From NCBI GenBank assembly GCA_004299495.1, contig SCPY01000178.1, positions 1 to 16,234 of the forward strand: DNA of 16,234 nucleotides, read 5' to 3'. Origin of the DNA: a bacterium. GTDB lineage: Bacteria > Omnitrophota > Gorgyraeia > Gygaellales > UBA12090. Below the pieces are notes generated by a model. It was not told where the DNA came from. It ran no database searches and worked only from the letters and a program-made list of their open reading frames with translations. The position numbers were made by a program, and so were the translations under genes. Positions 1-6,536 of this stretch are shown in pieces. Position 1 is the first letter of the stretch. Each line of letters begins with the position of its first letter.

Positions 1-695
1 ATAAGATCGCGATTGAAGAGGTTTTGCTTGGGCCGTCGCGCAGTCATTATCTGGGCACTGACCAGCTGGGTAGAGACCTGTTTAGCCGCATGTTGTATGG
101 AACGCGGGTATCTTTATTGGTGGGAATTGCGGCGGTTGGCATAGCCTGCCTGGTAGGTTTATTCCTGGGCGCTCTGGCCGGTTTCTTCGGAGGTTTTATT
201 GACAGTATAGTCATGCGCTTTGTGGATATAATGCTGTGTTTCCCCGCCTTTTTTCTCATTCTATCGGTAGTAGCTATCTTAGAGCCGTCAATAATAAATA
301 TAATGTGTATCATCGGCCTGACCAGTTGGATGGGTATAGCCCGGCTTGCGCGCGCGGAGATTCTCTCTTTAAAAGAACGGGAATTCATCCTGGCGGCAAA
401 GGCTATCGGCGTGAGCAATTTAAGAATCATTACCCGCCATTTGATTCCCAATGCCCTCGGCCCGGTGATTGTGAACGCCACCCTTTCTGTGGCAGGGGCA
501 ATTTTATTAGAGTCGTCTTTGAGTTTTCTGGGCTTAGGGATACAGCCGCCTAATCCCAGCTGGGGGAATATCTTGGCCGAGTCTAAATCAGCCTTAGGAG
601 CGGCCTGGTGGCTGTCGTTATTCCCGGGCTTGGCAATACTTATTACGGTTTTAGGTTTTAATCTGCTGGGCGAGGGCCTGCGGGAATATGAATAA
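1..695 (+). CDS. ABC transporter permease, DppC/OppC/NikC type (5' partial)
   Basis: Inner-membrane permease subunit of a binding-protein-dependent importer for peptides, nickel or similar solutes. The frame is open from base 3, giving about 230 visible residues. The real start lies upstream, since family members are about 280-300 aa and the in-frame TTG at 24 is not a convincing start. The visible N-terminus carries the family motif HYLGTDQLGRDLFSR, followed by about five hydrophobic segments. The cytoplasmic EAA loop that docks on the ATPase is clear (EREFILAAKAIG, then HLIPNALGPVIV), as is the C-terminal SFLGLGIQPPNPSWGNIL motif. Its last codons overlap the start of the next ATPase gene at 688, so the two are probably translationally coupled. 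Substrate cannot be told from the permease. Confidence 0.93.
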   Translation, partial: KIAIEEVLLGPSRSHYLGTDQLGRDLFSRMLYGTRVSLLVGIAAVGIACLVGLFLGALAGFFGGFIDSIVMRFVDIMLCFPAFFLILSVVAILEPSIINIMCIIGLTSWMGIARLARAEILSLKEREFILAAKAIGVSNLRIITRHLIPNALGPVIVNATLSVAGAILLESSLSFLGLGIQPPNPSWGNILAESKSALGAAWWLSLFPGLAILITVLGFNLLGEGLREYE

Positions 696-1473
696 GATAT
701 TGGAAATTAAAAACCTCCATATCCATTTCCGTCATCATCATCAGGCGGTGAAAGCGCTTGAGGGGGTTGATTTGGATATATATGAGGGAGAAATTCTGGC
801 CTTGGTCGGACAATCGGGAAGCGGGAAGACGGTTACCGGATTAAGTATTACCAGAATTCTTCCTCCATCCGCCGAAATTATAAACGGCGAGGTAATCTTT
901 GGGAATCAGGATTTATTAAAGGCAGGCCCTGCGCGGATAAATGCTATTCGGGGCAGGGATGTTGCATATATATTTCAAGAGGCGGCCGCTTCTTTAAACC
1001 CGGTGCTGGCTATCGGCAGGCAAGTCGCCGAAAGTATTATGCTGCATCAAAATAAAACCAGGAAGGAGGCCTGGGATTTGGCTTTGGATGCGTTAACGCA
1101 GGCGCGCTTGAGCCGCCCTGAATCAATTATGCGCAGCTATCCACATCAGCTTTCCGGAGGGATGAATCAAAGGGTGATGATCGCGATGGCAATAGCCGCG
1201 GCGCCAAGGCTCTTGATTGCCGATGAGCCGACAACCGCTCTCGATGTAACGGTTGAGTCAGAGGTTATAGGGGAATTGTTGGAGCTTAGGGAAAAATTCA
1301 ACTTCAGCATTTTATTCATCACCCACAATCTATCGTTGGTAGAAAAATTCGCCCATCGTGTTGCCATTATGCATAGGGGCAGAATTGTGGAGCAGGGCGC
1401 AAGCCGCCGGATTTTCGCTTCGCCCGTTCATCCTCATACCAGAGAGCTGATTGATTCCATAATCCGCATATGA
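688..1473 (+). CDS. ABC transporter ATP-binding protein, DppD/OppD/NikD type
   Basis: ATPase subunit that powers the importer whose permease precedes it. All ABC motifs are present: Walker A GQSGSGKT (residues 41-48), Q-loop FQE (about 96-98), signature LSGGMNQR (155-162), Walker B LLIADEPTTALD (175-186) and the H-loop His at 213. The protein is 261 aa and ends shortly after HPHTRELIDS, where the oligopeptide-transporter C-terminal extension normally begins. Typical OppD/DppD proteins are about 320-330 aa, with a Cys-bearing tail that is missing here. NikD-type ATPases have a similar short length, so a metal or non-peptide substrate is possible. The gene overlaps both neighbours by a few bases. 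Confidence 0.93.
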   Translation: MNKILEIKNLHIHFRHHHQAVKALEGVDLDIYEGEILALVGQSGSGKTVTGLSITRILPPSAEIINGEVIFGNQDLLKAGPARINAIRGRDVAYIFQEAAASLNPVLAIGRQVAESIMLHQNKTRKEAWDLALDALTQARLSRPESIMRSYPHQLSGGMNQRVMIAMAIAAAPRLLIADEPTTALDVTVESEVIGELLELREKFNFSILFITHNLSLVEKFAHRVAIMHRGRIVEQGASRRIFASPVHPHTRELIDSIIRI

Positions 1474-2210
1474 TTTTAGAGGTAAAGGGCCTTAAGAAGT
1501 ATTTTCCAATTGAGCAGGGTATCTTTAGGCATGCATCCGGTTTTGTAAAAGCAATTGACGGGATAAGCTTTTCGCTCAACGAGAAGGAGACCTTGGGGAT
1601 AGTCGGAGAGTCGGGCTGCGGAAAGAGCACTCTGGCGAAGCTAATCTTAAGGTTATTAAACCCGGACGCGGGTGAGGTTGTTTTCTCCGGCTTAATTAGA
1701 GAGTTAAGAAAAGATGTGGGGATTGTATTTCAGGATCCGCTCTTAAGTTTAGACCCCAGGATGCGCCTAAAAGATATGCTGCGCGAGCCATTCCTGGCGC
1801 GCGGGCTTAAGCGCAAGGCGGATAGCGAGATAGGTTCGCTCTTAGGTGAGGTGGGACTGGGAAGTGATATCCTGTCGCGGCATCCCGCTCAATTAAGCGG
1901 CGGGCAGCGCCAGAGGGCCTGTATCGCCAGGGCCTTAGCGTCCAGGCCCAAGCTCCTGGTGCTGGATGAGCCGCTTTCCTCATTAGATTTAATAGCCCAG
2001 AAGCAGATTTTGGAATTATTGTCCGGGCTTCGGAAAAGGCTTGAGCTTACATATATCTTTATCAGCCACAACATCGCGGTGGTGAAGCAAATCTCAACCC
2101 GGGTGATGGTGATGCAAAGCGGAAAAGTGGTTGAAGAAGGCATGGCGCGAGAGGTTTTGGGTGAGCCAAAATCAGAGTATACGAAAAAACTTCTTGAAGC
2201 CGCGAAATAA
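1470..2210 (+). CDS. ABC transporter ATP-binding protein, DppF/OppF/NikE type
   Basis: Second ATPase of the heterodimeric pair energising the importer. Motifs: Walker A GESGCGKS (46-53), Q-loop FQDP (87-90), signature LSGGQRQR (142-149), Walker B LLVLDEPLSSLD (162-173) and H-loop His200. The start codon overlaps the previous stop as ATGA, and no clear Shine-Dalgarno is visible, which suggests translational coupling. At 246 aa it is shorter than OppF/DppF (about 310-330 aa). It lacks both the C-terminal extension and some of the loop after the first beta strands (GEVVFSG is followed almost directly by RELRKDVGIVFQ). It closes the transporter operon: a promoter-like sequence follows it. Confidence 0.92.
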   Translation: MILEVKGLKKYFPIEQGIFRHASGFVKAIDGISFSLNEKETLGIVGESGCGKSTLAKLILRLLNPDAGEVVFSGLIRELRKDVGIVFQDPLLSLDPRMRLKDMLREPFLARGLKRKADSEIGSLLGEVGLGSDILSRHPAQLSGGQRQRACIARALASRPKLLVLDEPLSSLDLIAQKQILELLSGLRKRLELTYIFISHNIAVVKQISTRVMVMQSGKVVEEGMAREVLGEPKSEYTKKLLEAAK

Positions 2211-2222
2211 ATAGATTATAAT
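2194..2222 (+). promoter_or_regulatory. Candidate sigma70-type promoter for the marC-glgC unit
   Basis: TTGAAG (2194-2199), a 17-bp spacer and a perfect TATAAT (2217-2222) lie across the end of the ATPase gene and the only short gap in this part. A start about 7 nt after the -10 would fall at about 2229-2230, immediately before the ATG at 2231. The transcript would then be leaderless or nearly so, which agrees with the lack of a Shine-Dalgarno there. The -35 box matches 4 of 6 consensus bases. Confidence 0.45.
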
Positions 2223-2230
2223 AAACATTT

Positions 2231-2827
2231 ATGTTAGAAGAGCTTAAGCCGTTTATTCTGACTTTTATTCCGATATTCGCGGCAGTGGATGCCTTTGGTA
2301 ATATCCCGTTTTTTATAGCCCTCACCCATACGTTAAGCAAGAAGCATAAACAAGCCGTGATCCGGGAGTCGGTGGTTACCGCTACGGTGATCGCGGTCCT
2401 GTTTATGTTTTTGGGTAAGCTTGTCTTGAGGATACTGGGTATCGGTATTGAGGATTTTCAGATTGCCGGGGGTATCCTGCTTTTGGTTATTTCTGTGCAC
2501 CTGCTCTTAGCGGGAAAGCGCAAGGGTTCGGTATTAACCGAGGGAAGCCGTGAAGTCGGGGTATTTCCTCTGGGTACTCCCCTTATTACCGGCCCCGCTG
2601 TTTTAACTATGACTTTGATAATGCTGGATAGCTTCGGGCCATTACGCACCTTTGTATCTTTGCTCATGAATATGTTTATTGTTTGGCTCACCTTCAGATA
2701 CACGGATTTCTTTGTTCGGGTTATCGGAGAGGCGGGGATGAAGGCGCTTTCCAAGATTATGTATATTATATTGGCGGCCATAGCCGTAATGATGATGAGA
2801 AAAGGGCTTACGGCGGTTTTCTTATGA
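2231..2827 (+). CDS. MarC family (UPF0056) integral membrane protein
   Basis: A 198-aa polytopic inner-membrane protein with about six hydrophobic helices. The family signatures are visible: VDAFGNIPFF (19-28) in the first helix region, and PLGTPLITGPAV (113-124) after the charged loop that splits the protein into two halves. The molecular function of the MarC family is not settled; despite the name, a role in multiple antibiotic resistance was not upheld for the E. coli protein. No ribosome-binding site is visible upstream of the ATG. Its stop overlaps the start of glgC as ATGA, so the two genes are probably co-transcribed, although no functional link is obvious. Confidence 0.88.
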   Translation: MLEELKPFILTFIPIFAAVDAFGNIPFFIALTHTLSKKHKQAVIRESVVTATVIAVLFMFLGKLVLRILGIGIEDFQIAGGILLLVISVHLLLAGKRKGSVLTEGSREVGVFPLGTPLITGPAVLTMTLIMLDSFGPLRTFVSLLMNMFIVWLTFRYTDFFVRVIGEAGMKALSKIMYIILAAIAVMMMRKGLTAVFL

Positions 2828-4068
2828 TGCGCAAGGTATTGACTTTTATTATGGCAGGAGGAAAGGGAGAGCGTCTTTATCCCCTGACCAAGGACAGGGC
2901 AAAGCCGGCCGTGCCTTTCGGGGGGATTTACCGGATTATAGATTTTACCCTTTCCAATTGCATAAATTCCGGTTTGCGGCGCATCCATGTCTTAATTCAA
3001 TATAAGTCAATATCTCTTCAGAGGCATCTCAGGACAGGGTGGAATATTTTTAATTCCGACTTAGGGGAATACATAGATGTTATTCCCGCCCAGCAGAGAG
3101 TGGGTTCTGACTGGTACCGGGGCACCGCGGATGCCATTTACCAGAATATTTATACCATTGAGCAGGAGAAGGCGGATGAAATACTGATTCTGGGCGGAGA
3201 CCACGTCTATAAGATGAATTATTATAGGATGATAGATTTCCATCGCGCCTGTGAGGCGGATTTGACAGTGGCTGTTTTGGAAATGGAAAAAGAGAAATCT
3301 TCCCACCTGGGCGTGGTTGAGGTTGACGCCAAGGACAGGGTGCTGGGCTTTGAGGAAAAGCCGCTAAGGCCTAAGACCATACCCAAGAAGCAGGATAAGG
3401 TTTATGGTTCAATGGGTATTTATGTATTTAACCGCCAGGCGCTGGAAGAAGAGCTGACTGAGGATGCCTCAAAGAATACCGAGCATGACTTCGGAAAGAA
3501 TATCATTCCCCAGATGGTAAAGAAAGGCAAGAGGGTATACGCGTATAATTTTTCCTCTCTGGCGCCTGAAGACGAGCAGAATCTCAAAATTGACGCGCAT
3601 TATTGGCGGGATATCGGAACCATAGACGCCTATTATGAAGCCAATATGGACCTTTTAGGGCCGGAGCCGGTGTTTAATTTATATGACAGGGATTGGCCTG
3701 TGCGCACCTACCAGGAACAATTTCCTCCGGCAAGGACTATCCATTCGGGAGAAGAGACCGCGGGCAGGGTCGGCCTTTTGCTTGATTCTTTGGTTTCAAG
3801 CGGTTGTATTATAAGCGGAGGGAAGGTCCAGGGTTCGGTATTGGCTCCCAATGTTCGCATCAACAGTTTTTCCGAGGTCTATGACTCCATTCTTATGGAA
3901 GGCGTGGATGTTGCCCGCCATGCAAAAATAAAGCGGGCAATCATTGACAAGGAAGTCAAGATTCCGCAAGGCATGGTGATTGGCTATGACCTTAATGAAG
4001 ACAGGAAACGGTTTTTTGTGAGTGATTCCGGGATAGTGGTGGTGGGTAAGGGAACGGAGATAAAATAA
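2824..4068 (+). CDS. glgC: Glucose-1-phosphate adenylyltransferase (ADP-glucose pyrophosphorylase)
   Basis: Makes ADP-glucose from ATP and glucose-1-phosphate, the committed step of bacterial glycogen synthesis. About 414 aa, close to the usual 400-430. The N-terminal nucleotidyltransferase domain shows GGKGERLYPLT (12-22), the conserved AKPAVPFGG stretch (26-34), WYRGTADAI and GGDHVYKMNY (catalytic/metal-binding Asp). The C-terminal part is a left-handed beta-helix ending in the family-typical SGIVVVGKGTEI. The frame is open further upstream, but that part lies inside marC and has no homology look. The start is taken as the ATG at 2824 (ATGA overlap); ATG 2827 is equally possible. No other glg gene is in the window. 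Confidence 0.96.
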   Translation: MMRKVLTFIMAGGKGERLYPLTKDRAKPAVPFGGIYRIIDFTLSNCINSGLRRIHVLIQYKSISLQRHLRTGWNIFNSDLGEYIDVIPAQQRVGSDWYRGTADAIYQNIYTIEQEKADEILILGGDHVYKMNYYRMIDFHRACEADLTVAVLEMEKEKSSHLGVVEVDAKDRVLGFEEKPLRPKTIPKKQDKVYGSMGIYVFNRQALEEELTEDASKNTEHDFGKNIIPQMVKKGKRVYAYNFSSLAPEDEQNLKIDAHYWRDIGTIDAYYEANMDLLGPEPVFNLYDRDWPVRTYQEQFPPARTIHSGEETAGRVGLLLDSLVSSGCIISGGKVQGSVLAPNVRINSFSEVYDSILMEGVDVARHAKIKRAIIDKEVKIPQGMVIGYDLNEDRKRFFVSDSGIVVVGKGTEIK

Positions 4069-4085
4069 TAACAAGGAGGGAACCT

Positions 4086-4490
4086 GTGTCTGTGTTGATC
4101 GAAGACTTAAAGAAAGAGCACGCGGAGGTTGCCGGCCTGCTTAAAGAAGTTAAACGGCTGGGTATCGGTTCAAGGGAAGGCAAGGCCAAGCTTTTACTGG
4201 CAAAAGACGGATTGCTTAGCCATCTTAAAAAAGAGGATGAACAGCTTTATCCTGTCCTTAAAAAAGAATCAGAGAAGAATGAGGAATTAAAAAGGACCCT
4301 GGAAATATTTGCTCATGAGATGGAGGGTATTTCGGGGGCGGTGCTTAATTTCTTTGAGAAATACTCTGGCAGCGCGCCATCAGGCCTGGAGTTTGCCAAA
4401 GATCTGGGGGGAATTTTTGTGGGCCTGGAAACAAGAATCAGAAGGGAAGAAAATATCCTTTATCGTGAGTATGAAAAAATAAAGCAATGA
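4086..4490 (+). CDS. Hemerythrin HHE-domain-like protein
   Basis: A 134-aa all-helical protein that fits the hemerythrin/HHE cation-binding fold. Candidate di-iron ligands are His12 (helix A, KKEHAEV), His46 with Glu50 (helix B, SHLKKEDEQLYP) and His77 (helix C, FAHEME), plus the Glu pair 121-122 in helix D (RREENILY). The position that is normally His in helix D is Arg117 (LETRIRREE), so one canonical ligand is missing and the metal centre may be altered or absent. The start is GTG, supported by a strong AAGGAGG at 4073-4079 with a 6-nt spacer. It lies 17 nt after glgC and overlaps the next gene as ATGA. Likely roles are O2, NO or iron sensing or storage, but this is inferred from the family. 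Confidence 0.75.
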   Translation: MSVLIEDLKKEHAEVAGLLKEVKRLGIGSREGKAKLLLAKDGLLSHLKKEDEQLYPVLKKESEKNEELKRTLEIFAHEMEGISGAVLNFFEKYSGSAPSGLEFAKDLGGIFVGLETRIRREENILYREYEKIKQ

Positions 4491-4939
4491 CGATCAGGAA
4501 GGCGGGAATAAAAGATATAAAACATATCCAGGGGCTCGTTAATAGCTTTGCCGGACGCGACCTGATGCTGCCGAGGTCTTTAAATGAGCTCTATGAGAAT
4601 CTGCGGGATTTTTTTGTCATGGAGACTCAAAATAAAATCTCCGGGTGCTGCGCCCTGCATATTTGCTGGGACGACCTGGCGGAAATAAAATCCCTGGCCG
4701 TTGATAAGGGCGAGCAGAACAAGGGCGCGGGCAGGGCCCTGGTTGAGGCCTGCGTGCGGGAAGCGGCAGGCTTGGGGGCAAAGAAGATTTTTGTTCTCAC
4801 CTACGTTCCGGATTTCTTTCAAAAACTCGGCTTTAAAAGGATAGCCCACAATAAACTGCCGCATAAGATTTGGGCGGAGTGTATTAACTGCCACAAGTTT
4901 CCGGATTGCGACGAAACCGCCTTAATCAAGAAGCTATAA
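4487..4939 (+). CDS. GNAT acetyltransferase, short ArgA-type N-acetylglutamate synthase
   Basis: A 150-aa cytoplasmic acetyltransferase of the GNAT fold. The acetyl-CoA loop is EQNKGAGRAL (76-85), preceded by the beta strand EIKSLAVD. The sequence LMLPRSLNELYENLRDFFV (26-44) and the tail LPHKIWAECINCHKFPDCDE (124-143) are characteristic of the short, kinase-less N-acetylglutamate synthases that start arginine synthesis. Cys132, Cys135 and Cys141 in this tail could bind metal. The ATG overlaps the hemerythrin-like gene's stop. No other arginine gene is nearby. Its stop codon lies inside the 8-bp direct repeat that flanks the following insert, so the insertion apparently left the reading frame intact. 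Confidence 0.82.
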   Translation: MTIRKAGIKDIKHIQGLVNSFAGRDLMLPRSLNELYENLRDFFVMETQNKISGCCALHICWDDLAEIKSLAVDKGEQNKGAGRALVEACVREAAGLGAKKIFVLTYVPDFFQKLGFKRIAHNKLPHKIWAECINCHKFPDCDETALIKKL

Positions 4940-4940
4940 T
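4933..4940 (+). repeat. Left copy of 8-bp direct repeat GCTATAAT (possible target duplication)
   Basis: GCTATAAT here, containing the TAA stop of the acetyltransferase gene, recurs at 5338-5345. The two copies bracket the four-helix-bundle insert exactly. The first three bases of the right copy also belong to the last heptamer, so the certain duplication may be only about 5-6 bp (ATAAT or TATAAT). Confidence 0.5.
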
Positions 4941-4941
4941 T

Positions 4942-4969
4942 AGCGTAGAGCGTATAGCGGATAGTAAAG
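4942..4969 (+). repeat. Left heptamer repeat array of the four-helix-bundle insert
   Basis: Consecutive 7-mers AGCGTAG, AGCGTAT, AGCGGAT and a decayed AGTAAAG fill the space between the acetyltransferase stop and the GTG start of the next gene. They are the reverse complement of the right-hand units. Bases 4949-4964 pair with 5325-5340 at 15 of 16 positions, so a transcript could form a stem closing a loop of about 360 nt that contains the gene. Confidence 0.75.
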
Positions 4970-4970
4970 A

Positions 4971-5321
4971 GTGAAGACGAGAAGTTTCAAAGATTTGATA
5001 GTTTGGCAAAAATCATATAAGTTGGTTATGGAAGTCTACAAAGTTACAAAAGATTTTCCCAAAGCTGAAATCTACGGCCTCGTTCAGCAAGCAAGAAGGT
5101 CTGCTGTAGCTATACCATCTAATATCGCAGAGGGTTACGGGAGACAGTATAATAAAGAATATAAGCAATTTCTTTCTATCGCTTACGGATCATTATGTGA
5201 ATTAGAGACACAATATTTGCTTTCTATTGATTTAGCCTATATAAAAAATAATGTTCAGATTGAAGGTTTAATGAAAGAGGTAGGTAGCATGCTTTATAGG
5301 ATGTTAAATCCTATACGCTAA
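4971..5321 (+). CDS. Four-helix-bundle protein, S23/23S rRNA intervening-sequence (IVS) family
   Basis: A 116-aa protein matching the family typified by ORFs in 23S rRNA intervening sequences, related in fold to the Avd accessory protein of diversity-generating retroelements. Family hallmarks are SFKDLIVWQKSYKLVMEVYK (5-24), EIYGLVQQARRSAVAIPSNI (33-52) and AEGYGRQYNKEYKQFLSIA (53-71), then GSLCELETQYLLS. The fold presents a basic surface thought to bind nucleic acid; the function is unproven. Start GTG 4971 gives the family-typical N-terminus, but there is only weak AAAGAG ahead of it. The last codons (Pro-Ile-Arg-stop) are built from the first right-hand heptamer. It is far more AT-rich than its neighbours and interrupts an unrelated operon. 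Confidence 0.88.
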   Translation: MKTRSFKDLIVWQKSYKLVMEVYKVTKDFPKAEIYGLVQQARRSAVAIPSNIAEGYGRQYNKEYKQFLSIAYGSLCELETQYLLSIDLAYIKNNVQIEGLMKEVGSMLYRMLNPIR

Positions 5322-5340
5322 ACGCTATCCGCTAAACGCT
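5313..5340 (+). repeat. Right heptamer repeat array of the four-helix-bundle insert
   Basis: Four perfectly abutting 7-mers: ATACGCT, AAACGCT, ATCCGCT, AAACGCT. The first contains the last codon and most of the stop of the four-helix-bundle gene. The array is in inverted orientation relative to 4942-4969; the ATCCGCT unit pairs perfectly with the left AGCGGAT unit. Confidence 0.8.
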
Positions 5341-5345
5341 ATAAT
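5338..5345 (+). repeat. Right copy of 8-bp direct repeat GCTATAAT
   Basis: Second copy of GCTATAAT, matching 4933-4940. It is followed directly by GGGGAGG, the ribosome-binding site of the acyl-CoA dehydrogenase gene. This is what is expected if the insert split an original stop-codon/ribosome-binding-site junction. Confidence 0.5.
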
Positions 5346-5357
5346 GGGGAGGTTTTT

Positions 5358-6512
5358 ATGGATTACTTATTGACTGAAGAGCAGAAGATGATTCGGGATT
5401 TATGCCGGCAGATAGCGCGGGAAAAGATAGCGCCCGTTGCCGCCGAATACGATAAGACGGAAAAGTTTCCTCACGGTATCATTAAGCTTATTGCCGAGTC
5501 TGACCTTTTCGCGGTATTTGTTCCCGCGGAGTACGGCGGGACCGGGGGCGGGGTATTGGATTTATGCATCGCCACCGAAGAATTGTCCTGCGCCTGCGGC
5601 GGTATCGCGGTCTGTTACGCGGCGTCGGCCCTGGGGACATTCCCTATAGTTTTATTCGGCACCGAAGAGCAGAAGAAAAAATATCTGCCGGACCTTGCCA
5701 AGGGAAAAACTATCGCCGCCTTCGGCATCACCGAGCCTGAGGCCGGTTCCGATGCCTCGGCAATCAAGACCACGGCGGTTAAAAAAGGCGATCACTATAT
5801 TTTAAACGGAACAAAGCATTTCATTACCAACGGAGGAGAGGCGGGGGTTTATACGGTAATCGCTATGACCGACCGCACTAAAGGCGCCAGAGGCGCTTCC
5901 GCTTTTATCGTGGAAAAAGGCACTCCCGGCTTTACCTTCGGAAAGAAGGAAGAGAAGATGGGTATCAGGGCGTCTATTACCAGCGAGCTGATTTTTACCG
6001 ACTGCAAAATTCCCAAAGAGAACCTGATTGCCAGGGAAGGCATGGGATTTATCGTTACAATGAAGACCTTTGATATGTCCCGGCCGGGCGTAGCGGCACA
6101 GGCCCTGGGTATCGCGCAGGGCGCCTTAGAGCTGGCGGTTAAATACTCAAGGGAGAGGAAGCAGTTCGGAAAGCCCATTTCCGGCTTTCAGGGTATCCAG
6201 TGGATGTTAGCGGATATGGCTACCAAGGTAGAGGCATCCAGGGCGTTAGTTTACGCGGTGGCCAGGATGCTTGACAGCGGAAACACCGGCGTGGCCAAGG
6301 AATCCGCGATGGCAAAGCTCTTTGCCTCAGACACCGCGATGCAGGTATCTACCGATGCCGTGCAGATTTTAGGCGGCTACGGTTATATGCGGGATTATCC
6401 GGCTGAAAAATACATGCGCGACGCCAAGATCACCCAGATTTACGAAGGAACTAATCAGATTCAGCGTAATATTATCGCCCTTCAGTTAATTAAGGAAATG
6501 GCAAAGCTGTAA
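5358..6512 (+). CDS. Acyl-CoA dehydrogenase (short/medium-chain, butyryl-CoA dehydrogenase-like)
   Basis: FAD enzyme that interconverts an acyl-CoA and its 2,3-enoyl-CoA, exchanging electrons with Etf. At 384 aa it has the normal length. The N-terminal helical domain begins with LTEEQKMIRDLCRQIAREKI. The mid beta-domain shows AFGITEPEAGSDASAIKTTA (131-150) and the FITNGGEAGVY flavin/substrate region. The C-terminal helical domain ends with QILGGYGYMRDYPAEKYMRD and IYEGTNQIQRNIIA, in which Glu363 is the catalytic base. The start is supported by GGGGAGG (5346-5352) with a 5-nt spacer. EtfB and ferredoxin-EtfA follow, so the three probably act as one complex or redox unit. The exact acyl substrate cannot be read; no other beta-oxidation gene is present. 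Confidence 0.94.
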   Translation: MDYLLTEEQKMIRDLCRQIAREKIAPVAAEYDKTEKFPHGIIKLIAESDLFAVFVPAEYGGTGGGVLDLCIATEELSCACGGIAVCYAASALGTFPIVLFGTEEQKKKYLPDLAKGKTIAAFGITEPEAGSDASAIKTTAVKKGDHYILNGTKHFITNGGEAGVYTVIAMTDRTKGARGASAFIVEKGTPGFTFGKKEEKMGIRASITSELIFTDCKIPKENLIAREGMGFIVTMKTFDMSRPGVAAQALGIAQGALELAVKYSRERKQFGKPISGFQGIQWMLADMATKVEASRALVYAVARMLDSGNTGVAKESAMAKLFASDTAMQVSTDAVQILGGYGYMRDYPAEKYMRDAKITQIYEGTNQIQRNIIALQLIKEMAKL

Positions 6513-6536
6513 AGCCAATTAACAAATTAACCAAAG

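Larger units (their letters stand above)
4941..5345 (+). mobile_element. Putative compact insert: four-helix-bundle gene between inverted heptamer arrays
   Basis: About 405 bp made of a left array of 7-bp repeats, one 116-codon gene and a right inverted array, with 8-bp direct repeats at the edges. The coding part is visibly AT-rich: I counted 101 G+C in the 300 bases 4981-5280, while nearby gene segments reach about 60%. Deleting one direct repeat plus the insert leaves the acetyltransferase stop, then TGGGGAGG, five T and the ATG of acyl-CoA dehydrogenase. That is a normal 13-nt operon gap with a good Shine-Dalgarno. No transposase is encoded, so any movement would need a trans-acting factor or an RNA-level mechanism. 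Mobility is inference from structure. Confidence 0.55.

Noticed and set aside
24..26. TTG as the start of the permease
   Set aside because: The frame is open to the window edge and the protein would lack its first membrane helix, so it is a truncated gene, not a TTG start.
2683..2823. N-terminal extension of glgC from an upstream in-frame ATG
   Set aside because: The extension runs through the marC coding region out of frame and has no GlgC similarity; the family N-terminus fits ATG 2824 or 2827.
2458..2988. 176-codon minus-strand frame across marC and glgC
   Set aside because: It covers two well-supported plus-strand genes and shows no recognisable domain or ribosome-binding site.
4971..5321. 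Insert as part of a diversity-generating retroelement (Avd-like protein)
   Set aside because: No reverse transcriptase, template repeat or variable repeat is present nearby; the protein fits the wider S23/IVS family.
4942..5340. Heptamer arrays as a CRISPR array or replication iterons
   Set aside because: Units are 7 bp with no spacers, few in number, inverted around a gene, and there are no cas or replication genes.
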